Shown here: positions 39,801-46,972 of the stretch, in pieces
How the letters are laid out: every line of letters begins with the position of its first letter
How positions within the stretch are numbered: the first letter of the stretch is position 1
Assembly: GCA_964501275.1 (NCBI GenBank)
Contig: CAZCSP010000001.1
Location: 62,001 to 126,000, forward strand
DNA from: 55-13 sp964501275
GTDB taxonomy: Bacteria; Armatimonadota; Fimbriimonadia; Fimbriimonadales; Fimbriimonadaceae
DNA length: 64,000 bases
Direction of reading: 5' to 3'
Notes under the pieces: model-generated
Told to the model about the DNA's origin: nothing
Databases searched by the model: none
The model's input: the letters and a program-made list of their open reading frames with translations, nothing else
Made by a program: the position numbers and the translations under genes

Positions 39801-40445
39801 CCCGCCGCCCGGAGAGTAGTCGGGATCGTTGAACGGGATCGCGGTCCCGTCCCCGAAGTGGACGGTCGCGGTGGCCCCGGAGTGGTTGATGTAGACGTCG
39901 TAGGTCCAGGTCCAACCGTGGCCCAGCTCGTCGTTGTAGCCGGTCTGGGAGTTGTGGAACAGGGTGAAGTCCACCTCCATCCCGCCCCTGGTCTTCCAGG
40001 AGAACAGGTGTAGCGAGGTCAGCTTGTTGCCGTTGCCGGAGTTGACGCCTCCAAAGCTGCCTTCCCAGGGCAGGGAGGAGCCGGCGGAAGGAAAGACCGC
40101 CAGAGTGTGGTCCATGGGCTCCTGAACGGCCTCCCAAGCCTCAAGGGCCAGATCCCACACATAGAGCCCGACCTGGGGATTCTTCCGCTTGAGCTTGGAC
40201 TTGGCCGCGGCCTCCAAAGCCCTCTTGGACCACATTCCTCCCCGGTCCATCGTGCGGCTTGGATTACTTCCTCTATATGCGGGACGCGGCAAGTCGGTGA
40301 AGCTACCCGGTTTACCACGCAACTGCTGGGATATCGCCGAGCCGATAGACTCCGACGCCGCCCATATCCCGGCAAAGCCGCTGCTGAAAAAGAGAACCGC
40401 CGCGCTGGCGACAGATGCAAAACGTGACAACGACGATGTTATCAT
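36825..40445 (-). CDS. RHS-repeat polymorphic toxin-type protein
   Basis: About 1206 aa. A hydrophobic N-terminal segment (VASAAVLFFSSGFAGIWA) may serve as a Sec signal or anchor. A DUF6531-like domain follows (FSWKTRGGMEVDFTLFHNSQ..WTWTYDVYI), then about 700 residues of YD/RHS repeats (for example TWTYTYDSKGNVLTKTNP; YDDAGRLTSTTNAESETES) and the core closing in RYYDASTGRFLTRDPIAVGR..SNPLKRIDPEG. The C-terminal tip of about 75 aa (FLEDLFKSWSGRGGDEVLWD..) is Pro-rich and not a toxin I recognise. I chose ATG 40445, preceded by AAAGGGG, over a TTG at 40505. No VgrG or T6SS genes are nearby, so export is probably Sec-linked. Confidence 0.9.
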   Translation of the reverse strand: MITSSLSRFASVASAAVLFFSSGFAGIWAASESIGSAISQQLRGKPGSFTDLPRPAYRGSNPSRTMDRGGMWSKRALEAAAKSKLKRKNPQVGLYVWDLALEAWEAVQEPMDHTLAVFPSAGSSLPWEGSFGGVNSGNGNKLTSLHLFSWKTRGGMEVDFTLFHNSQTGYNDELGHGWTWTYDVYINHSGATATVHFGDGTAIPFNDPDYSPGGGVDVEEPEDGLHASQTDNPFDAPAGIFDELVQHGDGTWTLAKKDQTKLKFNSGGFLEEIEDRNGNKITLTLNNYNYVTRVTDATGRYYEIDLDGSNNFESVTSPDGKTWTFTRDMNDDLIEVEWPELDSVTYTDEFAYSSHRITTHTDKRGKNWTFTYNMDGSLATQKNPYNHTWTYTYAGTYTEVENPLGKKIRHNYSSGKLASVVDEASFSTSQTLGAVNKPTSVVDKRGKTWTYTYDSKGNVLTKTNPLSKTWTYTYDSNNNLLTATDPLSNVTEYSYDANGNLEEVEDPLDRLSAVNDYDAYGQLISVENALGKVTEFEYDADGNLEEIEDPLTHVTSMAYDTMGRLTSTTDALSNTESVAYDEWGRPVTYTHPGSSTTLVAYDAEGNVTATTNELGKTTTYVYDDAGRLTSTTNAESETESYAYNNAGYRTSVTNGRNKTRTYTYTDRGEVATLTLPDSSVEAWSYNGNGQTSAYTNPLSQVIYYAYDDAGRQTGIDYPTGTDVTFSYDHADRRTGMTDSTGNTGWTYNAASELTAFTSPQGNLSYTYTLAGQRQTMVDGGLTTTYGYDDAGRLTSLQNGYSETTGFVYDNANRLTQQTFDTGQKSIFGYDNRGRQISVDHKTSANAVLSEEDYVYDAAGNLTSKTVDSVTTTYTYDDIDQLLSESRSGYSASYTYDANGNRTSKTLNSVTEAYTVDDADKLTEIKVGGSTVKSFGYDTAGRTTSVVTGAGTTTVAYDYEGRITTITYPSTATNTFAYNGLDTRVSKVDGTGSYTFKRDGAHVTAPVVGDGSAVYTPGVSEKRSGTTKFYGADRLGTNSLETNTFQAVTATKTYDAFGMPVASTGSSANPFGFAGQHGYQEDADSGLKLLGYRYYDASTGRFLTRDPIAVGRNWYVYCDSNPLKRIDPEGTDFLEDLFKSWSGRGGDEVLWDLIVDIWDWIKGIPKRLPSIPKTPPSPGHWDPYIPPEHRFPGAPAAGSPKNNPRVY

Positions 40446-40612
40446 TCCTCTAACCCCTTTCAAAGACGCATCCCGTAAAAGACGCTCGTTACCCTTATAC
40501 AACAAATTTTTAGAAATGGCAAGAGGTTTTCTTGGGGGGCGGCGCTGGGGGAGGCCAACTTGCAGACCAAAACCCCAAACTCCAAACTCGACTTTGACCC
40601 ATACTCAAGGGT

Positions 40613-42880
40613 GTGGGGAAGAAGAATCGACATCCGACTCAGGGGCAATCGGGGCCGTCGTTCCAGAGCGCCCTTGCCCTTCACCAAGCGGGGCGCTTTG
40701 CGGAGGCCGAGGCGGTCTACCGGGAACTCCCTCAGACTGACCCAAATGTCCTCCAACTTCTAGGAGTTCTCTACTTCCAGACCGGGCGACGTGCAGACGG
40801 GAAAGCGCTTCTGGAAAGGGCTCTGCAAGTCGATCCCCACCACGTCGAGGCCCTCACCAACCTGGCCGTTGCGCTTCACGAGGACGGACATTTTGCCGAG
40901 GCGCTGGTGGCGGTCGAGAAAGCTATCGCCCGGGAACCGAATCGCCCCGACTTGCTAGACAAGCGAGGTTTCATCCTTCAGGACCTAGATCGGCATGAGG
41001 AGGCGGAGACCAGTTTCCGGCACGCCGTCGAAATCGAACCCGCCTTCCCAGACGCTTGGTTCCATCTGGGCAATTCTCTCCAAAGCCAGGGCCGCCCCGC
41101 TGAAGCCGAGGAAGCCTTCCGCACCGTCCTTCGCTTCCGTCCCCGCGACGACGAGGCCCTGACCAACTTAGGGGTCGCGATGTACCACCAGATGAAGCTT
41201 GCGGAAGCGGCGAGGCTCCTCCGCCAGTCCATCCAGATTCGCCCCACCGCCGATGCCTATCGGAACCTCGCGACGATCCTCGCCGGTCTCGGAGAACGGG
41301 AAAACGCCCTATCCGCCGCCAAAACCGCCACCACCCTGGAACCCAAAAACCCGGCCATCCACTTCCAACTCGGTCAGCTCCTCCAATCATTCCAAATGTC
41401 GCTGGACGCCCTTCCCTGCCTGTCTCGCGCTGTCGAGTTGGCTCCTGAAAGTCAAGAGTATCGAACCCACTACGCCATGGCCCTGAACCAGGGGGGTGAA
41501 TTTGAGCAGGCTCTGGCAGAGTTTGCCCTGATTGAAAACCCGCCTGGCGGAACGCAGTTTGCCCAGGCGATCCTGGTTCCCGCTATCCCCCAGTCGGTCG
41601 CCGACATCGAGGCAGGTCGGGCCAGAGTCTTGACCCACTTGCAAGCCCTTGGCGCCTCTGCTCCAAAAATCGACAACCCCAACCAGAACGTTGGGTTGAC
41701 TAACTTTTATTGGGCCTATCATTCGGAATCCGAACTATATTTACAGCGCGCCGCAGTCGAGGCATATCGCCATTGCTCACCCGACCTGTTCTGGGAATCT
41801 CCCTACCTCGACAAACCTCGATCTGGGAAGTTAAAGGTAGGCGTCGTCTGCTCCCGGTTGAACCAGCACACCATCGGCAAGCTGTTTTTGAATCTGGTGG
41901 GAGGGTTGCGTGATGAGGATACCGAGGTGATCCTCTTCGATTGCGGTACCAAGAACGACGAGTGGACGCTTCGCCTGAACCAGCAGGTCGATGCCTCCTA
42001 CAAGTTGATTCCCGACGTCGTAGCCTCGCGAAGTTTCATCGCCGAACAGCGTCTGGACGCCGTCTTCTATCCTGAAATCGGGATGGACCCGACCACCTAC
42101 TACCTCGCCTTCTCCCGCCTCGCCCCCCTCCAATTCATGACTTGGGGCCACCCCTCCTCCCCCGCGCTTCCCCACATCGACTGCTTCCTCTCCAGCCAGG
42201 ATCTAGAGCGAGATGGTGCGCAGAACGACTATGCGGAGCGGTTGATATTGTTCGATAACCTAATGACCGTTTACGACCGTCCCATCCCCCCTCCGTGCAC
42301 CAGGGCGGAGTTGGGTTTGCCAGAGGATCGGACGATCTACGCATGCCCCCAATCTCTGTTCAAAGTTCACCCCGATATGGATGACGCTTTTGCTCAGATA
42401 TTGCGTCGGGACGAGAAGGGACTGTTAGTTTTCCTAACAGGCAACGAACGTCATTGGGATGATTTGCTGATGCAGCGATTCCGGCGAACAATGCCGGATG
42501 TGGCGGATCGGGTTTTGATACACCGGCGTTTGAGCTGGCGCGAATACATCGGGTTGTGCGACGTGTCAGATGCGGTTCTCGATACATTCTACTTCGGCGG
42601 CGGCAACTCGTCGCTGGAGGCGTTCGCAGTCGGCGCCCCCATCGTCACCCTCCCCGGCAAGATGCTGCGAGGCCGGATCACCTTGGCCCAATATCGGGCG
42701 ATGGAGATCGAAGATCTGGTGGCCCAGGATGCGCAAGATTATGTCGAATTATCCATTAGGTTAGCTAATGATAAGGGATGGCATGGAGAGATGAAGCGGT
42801 TGATTTTGGAGAGGAGTGAGGTCTTGTTTGGAAACCAAAAGCCGATTGAGGAGTTGAGGGGCTTCTTGCGGCAAGGCTGA
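40613..42880 (+). CDS. TPR protein with O-GlcNAc-transferase-like (GT41) domain
   Basis: 755 aa. Residues about 15-330 hold eight or so TPRs (FQSALALHQAGRFAEAEAVY; EALTNLAVALHEDGHFAEAL; AWFHLGNSLQSQGRPAEAEE). After a linker, residues about 405-755 form a GT41-like glycosyltransferase: LKVGVVCSRLNQHTIGKLFL, DAVFYPEIGMDPTTYYLAFS, LAPLQFMTWGHPSSPALPHI, CPQSLFKVHPDMD, DAVLDTFYFGGGNSSLEAFA and GAPIVTLPG. The order matches SPINDLY/OGT enzymes that transfer sugar to Ser/Thr of proteins. GTG start, with no good ribosome-binding site. It may glycosylate surface or secreted proteins; the acceptor is unknown. Confidence 0.87.
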   Translation: MGKKNRHPTQGQSGPSFQSALALHQAGRFAEAEAVYRELPQTDPNVLQLLGVLYFQTGRRADGKALLERALQVDPHHVEALTNLAVALHEDGHFAEALVAVEKAIAREPNRPDLLDKRGFILQDLDRHEEAETSFRHAVEIEPAFPDAWFHLGNSLQSQGRPAEAEEAFRTVLRFRPRDDEALTNLGVAMYHQMKLAEAARLLRQSIQIRPTADAYRNLATILAGLGERENALSAAKTATTLEPKNPAIHFQLGQLLQSFQMSLDALPCLSRAVELAPESQEYRTHYAMALNQGGEFEQALAEFALIENPPGGTQFAQAILVPAIPQSVADIEAGRARVLTHLQALGASAPKIDNPNQNVGLTNFYWAYHSESELYLQRAAVEAYRHCSPDLFWESPYLDKPRSGKLKVGVVCSRLNQHTIGKLFLNLVGGLRDEDTEVILFDCGTKNDEWTLRLNQQVDASYKLIPDVVASRSFIAEQRLDAVFYPEIGMDPTTYYLAFSRLAPLQFMTWGHPSSPALPHIDCFLSSQDLERDGAQNDYAERLILFDNLMTVYDRPIPPPCTRAELGLPEDRTIYACPQSLFKVHPDMDDAFAQILRRDEKGLLVFLTGNERHWDDLLMQRFRRTMPDVADRVLIHRRLSWREYIGLCDVSDAVLDTFYFGGGNSSLEAFAVGAPIVTLPGKMLRGRITLAQYRAMEIEDLVAQDAQDYVELSIRLANDKGWHGEMKRLILERSEVLFGNQKPIEELRGFLRQG

Positions 42881-42902
42881 GAGTAAGTTGGGACCGGTCC
42901 AT

Positions 42903-43598
42903 TCATGTCGTCTCAGGCGACTGGTGGGACGTTGCCAACTGCTCCATCTTCCCCGTGACCATAAACGACACCCGCTCGGCGATGTTTACCGCGTGGTCGG
43001 CGATGCGCTCGACGTGGTGAATTGCCAGAAGCAGCCAACTGGAGACCACCACGTCGTCCGGGTGGCTGGTCATGCGGTCGTGGAGTTGGCCTCGAAGCTG
43101 GCGATAAAGCTCATCCACCACGTCGTCGCTCTGGCAGACTTTCCTCACCAGGTCCAAGTCACGGCGCACATAGGCCTCCATCGAGTCACGGATCATCGCG
43201 CGGGCGACCGAAGCCATCTTGGGAATATCGATGGCGTCGGTGTTGCCCAGCTCCTTCTCGATCTTCATCGCGATCTTGGCGATATCCACCGACAGGTCGC
43301 CCACGCGTTCGATGTCGGTGATCATCTTCATTGCGGTCCCGATCACCCGCAGGTCGCTCGCCATCGGCTGTTGGAGCGCGAGGAGGCGGAGGCATCGGGT
43401 CTCGATCTGCAGGTCCATCTGGTCGATCTCGTCGTCCCGCCGGATCACTTCCAGGGCCAACGAGGCGTCCACCCGGGCAATCGCCTCGACCGCCTGGGCG
43501 AGCATCGACTCGGCCCGGCTGCCCATCTCCAAGAGGTCGTGTTCAAGTTCGCGGATTTCGCTATCGAAGGCGTGTCGGTGGTGGCTGCCTGATTCCAT
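42903..43598 (-). CDS. phoU: PhoU-like phosphate-signalling protein
   Basis: 231 aa, all-helical, two PhoU repeats: FDSEIRELEHDLLEMGSRAE, IRRDDEIDQMDLQIETRCLR, LLALQQPMASDLRVIGTAMK and MITDIERVGDLSVDIAKIAM, then a second set ending LLAIHHVERIADHAVNIAER. The E/DxxR..GD/AD metal-site patterns are both present. It normally links the Pst importer with PhoR. No pst genes lie here; it ends an operon after nadK and an oppF-like gene with an 8-nt gap. The frame is open upstream to 43751, but ATG 43598 starts the conserved region. Confidence 0.9.
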   Translation of the reverse strand: MESGSHHRHAFDSEIRELEHDLLEMGSRAESMLAQAVEAIARVDASLALEVIRRDDEIDQMDLQIETRCLRLLALQQPMASDLRVIGTAMKMITDIERVGDLSVDIAKIAMKIEKELGNTDAIDIPKMASVARAMIRDSMEAYVRRDLDLVRKVCQSDDVVDELYRQLRGQLHDRMTSHPDDVVVSSWLLLAIHHVERIADHAVNIAERVSFMVTGKMEQLATSHQSPETT

Positions 43599-43606
43599 GG
43601 CAAATG

Positions 43607-44548
43607 TTAAGACGTAGCTACCAACCCCTCTTGTTGCACAATCCCATGCGGATGGTGGCAATAGTAGGTCCGCCCATCCTCTGAGGTCGCCGCCGGATCG
43701 ACCTCGCGGCACATCGGCAGCGCGTTGGTGCAACGTCCCGCATACCGGCAACCCACAAACTTCGTCCTCGGATCCGGGATCTCGCCGGGAGGCGCGTCGG
43801 GCAGTTGAAGGAGCTTCGTGATATCGGGAGCCGAGTCGAGCAGGGCCTTCGTGTAGGGGTGGCGGGGATCGTTGAATATCTGCTCTGTCCGCCCCACCTC
43901 CACGATCCGTCCAAAGTACATCACCGCCACCCGATCCGCCAGGTAACGAACGGTGGTCAAGTCGTGGGAGATATACAGGAACGAGCTTCCCAATGAATTC
44001 TGCAGGTCGCGTAGTAGGTTCAGGATTTGGGCGCGAATGCTGAGGTCCAGCGCCGCCGTAGGCTCATCGCAGATGACCAAAGGAGGTTTCAATGCCAACG
44101 CGCGACCAATCGCCACCCTCTGCCGCTGACCTCCGCTCATTTGATGGGGATATCGACTCTGTAGAGTCGGGTCGAGACCGACTTCGGTGAACATCTCCGC
44201 CACATCCCGCTTCTTCCTGACCAAGTTCAAAGGCTCATGGATCGAGCGACCCACCGTCCACTTAGGGTCGAGGCTGGCGTAAGGATCCTGCCACACCATG
44301 CCAACGCGCTCTACAACTCCCTTCGGCGTTCCTTTGACGTGATGCCCCAAAAGCTCGATTCGCCCCGAGGTCATGGGCTGCAATCCTAAAACACAGCGGG
44401 CCAATGTCGTCTTGCCACAGCCCGACTCGCCGACGACCGCCACCGTTTCGCCCTTCTCGACGGTCAGAGAAACGCCGTCCAGCGCCCGCACAATCCCGCC
44501 CTGTCCCGGAAACTCGACATGGACGTCGTGAATCTCTAACAGGCTCAA
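43607..44548 (-). CDS. Oligopeptide-type ABC transporter ATP-binding protein (OppF/DppF family)
   Basis: 313 aa. Walker A GESGCGKTT, Q-loop MVWQDPYASLDP, signature MSGGQRQR, Walker B VICDEPTAALD, H-loop YISHDLTTV, then the oligopeptide C-terminal extension HPYTKALLDSAPD with four Cys (VGCRYAGRCTNALPMC..YYC), which in relatives bind a metal or cluster. The TTG start overlaps the nadK stop (TTGA). The permease, binding protein and OppD partners are absent here, so the rest of the transporter must be encoded elsewhere. A role in peptide import is inferred from the family. Confidence 0.88.
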   Translation of the reverse strand: MSLLEIHDVHVEFPGQGGIVRALDGVSLTVEKGETVAVVGESGCGKTTLARCVLGLQPMTSGRIELLGHHVKGTPKGVVERVGMVWQDPYASLDPKWTVGRSIHEPLNLVRKKRDVAEMFTEVGLDPTLQSRYPHQMSGGQRQRVAIGRALALKPPLVICDEPTAALDLSIRAQILNLLRDLQNSLGSSFLYISHDLTTVRYLADRVAVMYFGRIVEVGRTEQIFNDPRHPYTKALLDSAPDITKLLQLPDAPPGEIPDPRTKFVGCRYAGRCTNALPMCREVDPAATSEDGRTYYCHHPHGIVQQEGLVATS

Positions 44549-45405
44549 GAAGCCTCTCCCAGGATGCTCTGGCTCCAAAAGAGCCGGCTGCCTAATTTCA
44601 CCAGGAAATCGTCTTTGTCCACGGTCAGTAAGTTTGTCACACGGGGCGACCGCTTGACTCGCACCTGGTCCCCGGAGAGGATATGAAGCCGAACCTGCCC
44701 ATCCGCGCTTAGGACTGCGTCGCCATCGGTCGAGACGTTCAGCAGGACCTCGGAGTCGGGATTCAGAACCAGGGGGCGGGCGCTAAGGGTGTGGGGCGCC
44801 AGGGCGGTCAGAACCAAGGCCTGGACGTGAGGATCACAGATTGGGCCGCCGGTGCTGAGGTTATAGGCGGTAGAGCCGGTGGGAGTCGCGATCATCACGC
44901 CGTCGGCGGGGTAGCTCGTCAGCCGATGCCCGTTAACGTTGACCTCGAACGTCATCATCCGCATCATGACCTCACGCTGAAGGACCATCTCGTTAAGAGC
45001 ATGGATAGAGGCCACCGACTTGCCGCCCCGCATCAAGTCAATCTGCAGCATCATCCGAGGTTCGACCGGCGCTTTGCCATCCAGGAATTGGGACAAGCAC
45101 TCGGACAGCTGGGTGTTGGTGCATTGGGTGACAAAACCGAAGCGTCCGTAGTAGACGCCCAAGATCGGCGTTCCCCGTTCTGAGCAAAGATGCGCGGCCC
45201 GAATCAACGTGCCGTCGCCGCCAAAGGTGATCGCGAGCGCACAGGTAGAGAACTCCGCTGGTTCGATGGCGTCCACATTCAAAGTGGGAGCGGCATCTCG
45301 ATCCGCTCCCACCTGTATTCCCCGGTCCTGCAGCCACTTGGCGGCGGCCTTTGCGGCGGCCACCGCATCGGCCCTATGCGCATTGACTAGCAGATTGATC
45401 TGCAC
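44545..45405 (-). CDS. nadK: NAD kinase
   Basis: 286 aa. It phosphorylates NAD to NADP. Key motifs: ITFGGDGTLIRAAHLCSERG (GGDGT), HALNEMVLQR (NE pair), SYPADGVMIATPTGSTAYNL with STGGP, and the C-terminal PLVLNPDSEVLLNVSTDGDA. GTG start, 3 nt after the stop of the TPR gene; its stop overlaps the ABC ATPase start. Normal length and composition. Confidence 0.95.
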   Translation of the reverse strand: MQINLLVNAHRADAVAAAKAAAKWLQDRGIQVGADRDAAPTLNVDAIEPAEFSTCALAITFGGDGTLIRAAHLCSERGTPILGVYYGRFGFVTQCTNTQLSECLSQFLDGKAPVEPRMMLQIDLMRGGKSVASIHALNEMVLQREVMMRMMTFEVNVNGHRLTSYPADGVMIATPTGSTAYNLSTGGPICDPHVQALVLTALAPHTLSARPLVLNPDSEVLLNVSTDGDAVLSADGQVRLHILSGDQVRVKRSPRVTNLLTVDKDDFLVKLGSRLFWSQSILGEAS

Positions 45406-45408
45406 TAA

Positions 45409-46899
45409 CTATCCTGACTTCAGCCGATCCAAGTTCTTCTTGACGTCGGCATCTCCGGGGTTGATTTTGTGCGCTCTTTCTAGGATTTGAATGGCCTGAG
45501 GCACCTTGTTCTGCTTCTCGAGCGTGATGGCCAGGTTATTGTAAGCTGGCGTGAACTTATCGTTGCTCTGGATGCTGCGTCGGAAGTACTGCTCGGCTTG
45601 AGCGTAGTTCGCCTTCTCCAGGCTATACATACCGAGTCCGTTCAGGGCGTCGGGGCTCTTGGGGTTACGCTTCAGGATTTCGTTGTAGTGGAAGCGCGCG
45701 CCATCCTTATCGCCTGTGGCCCACAGCGCATTGGCCAAGTCCGTTCGGATGCCGTTGCGGGTGCCGTCCCGGCGTATGAGATCTTTCCAGATGAGGATCG
45801 CCGCGTCGGTATCACCCGCTCGGGATGATGCCGCCGCGAGGTTGATCTTCGCCTCGGTGCTGGATGGGTTGATCCCGACCAGTTTATCGAACATCGTTCG
45901 CGCCTCTTCATATTCGCCCTTCTTGTAGAGAATGAGGCCGAGGTTGTTGAGGGTGTCGATATCGGTGCCGTCGATCTCCAGAGCCTTGCGATAGGCCTCT
46001 TCCGCCCCATCCTGGTTGCCCTGGTTCCCGCGCATCACGCCCAAGTTGAACCAGAAACCGGCATCGTCTGCCTTGTGGTCCTTCATCGACTCGTAAATCT
46101 TGACCGCGTCGGCCTTGCGTCCAACCGCGGAATAGGTCTCAGCGAGGGCCGTGGCAACCAGAACGTCGCTGCTATCAGCCTTGTATGCCCGCTCAAGATA
46201 AGGGACCGCCTCGCTCTGCCGCTTCACTTGAACCAGCGTAAACCCGGCGTTGCGGGCAAAAATACGGTGGTCAGTCCGCAGGTCGGCAGCCCGCTTGAAG
46301 CTGTTCGCCGCCTCGGGCAGATTGCGCCCGCCTTCGTAGGCTACGCCCAAATTGTTCAGGGTGAACGCGTCGTTCGGCTTCAGTTCGTTCGCCTTGGAAA
46401 ATGCAGCGACCGCTCTGGAATAGTCTTTCTTCTTCAGGTAGACGGTCCCCATATTGTAGTGGGGCTCGGCCATGGTCGGGCTGAGACGGGCAACCACGCC
46501 GAATTGGGTCAAAGCCTGGTCCAGTTTCTCGGTTTCCAAGTAAGCGTTGCCCAGGTTGGTCTGAACCTCCAGGTCCCGCTCCCTCGCCTTGGCGGCCTTC
46601 TCCAATAGCGGAACTGCCTTGTCAGGCTCACTGGTCCGCAAGTAGATGAACCCGAGCCACGTCTGCACGTCGGCATTCTCGGGAATCTCGGCATAGAGCG
46701 TTTCGAAGCTCGACTTCGCCCCGTCCACATTCCCGGCCTTATACGCGGCCACGGCATCCAAGATGCGCTGTTTCTGTTCCCGGTCGCGTTTTTGCTCCTG
46801 GGTCTCCTGCTGTTTCTGGTTGTTATTCTGGGCCACGGCACCGGCACTGAACGCCAACACCAAACCACTCACCAAACTCCCTACCTTTAACGCCCTCAA
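45409..46899 (-). CDS. Exported TPR-repeat protein
   Basis: 496 aa. The signal peptide (VGSLVSGLVLAFSAGAVAQ) is followed by a Gln/Lys-rich linker and about eleven to twelve TPRs from residue 45 to the end (ADVQTWLGFIYLRTSEPDKA; AFTLNNLGVAYEGGRNLPEA; DIDTLNNLGLILYKKGEYEE; AYNNLAITLEKQNKVPQAIQ). It probably acts in the periplasm as an assembly or interaction scaffold. A TTG start with a strong GGAGGA 6 nt upstream. It heads the TPR-nadK-ABC-phoU operon; purL lies 73 nt upstream. Confidence 0.88.
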   Translation of the reverse strand: MRALKVGSLVSGLVLAFSAGAVAQNNNQKQQETQEQKRDREQKQRILDAVAAYKAGNVDGAKSSFETLYAEIPENADVQTWLGFIYLRTSEPDKAVPLLEKAAKARERDLEVQTNLGNAYLETEKLDQALTQFGVVARLSPTMAEPHYNMGTVYLKKKDYSRAVAAFSKANELKPNDAFTLNNLGVAYEGGRNLPEAANSFKRAADLRTDHRIFARNAGFTLVQVKRQSEAVPYLERAYKADSSDVLVATALAETYSAVGRKADAVKIYESMKDHKADDAGFWFNLGVMRGNQGNQDGAEEAYRKALEIDGTDIDTLNNLGLILYKKGEYEEARTMFDKLVGINPSSTEAKINLAAASSRAGDTDAAILIWKDLIRRDGTRNGIRTDLANALWATGDKDGARFHYNEILKRNPKSPDALNGLGMYSLEKANYAQAEQYFRRSIQSNDKFTPAYNNLAITLEKQNKVPQAIQILERAHKINPGDADVKKNLDRLKSG

Positions 46900-46972
46900 C
46901 GAACTCCTCCAAAAAGAATCAAGTGTTTCATCCTACAATGTTTTGACAGCATTTCGCCTAATTTTGAACAGA

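Noticed and set aside
39427..40137. 236-aa minus-strand ORF within the RHS gene
   Set aside because: It is an Arg-rich out-of-frame shadow of the RHS coding sequence.
33511..40445. Prophage or T6SS island around the RHS genes
   Set aside because: There are no integrase, capsid, VgrG, Hcp or tail genes; only RHS-type proteins and small neighbours.
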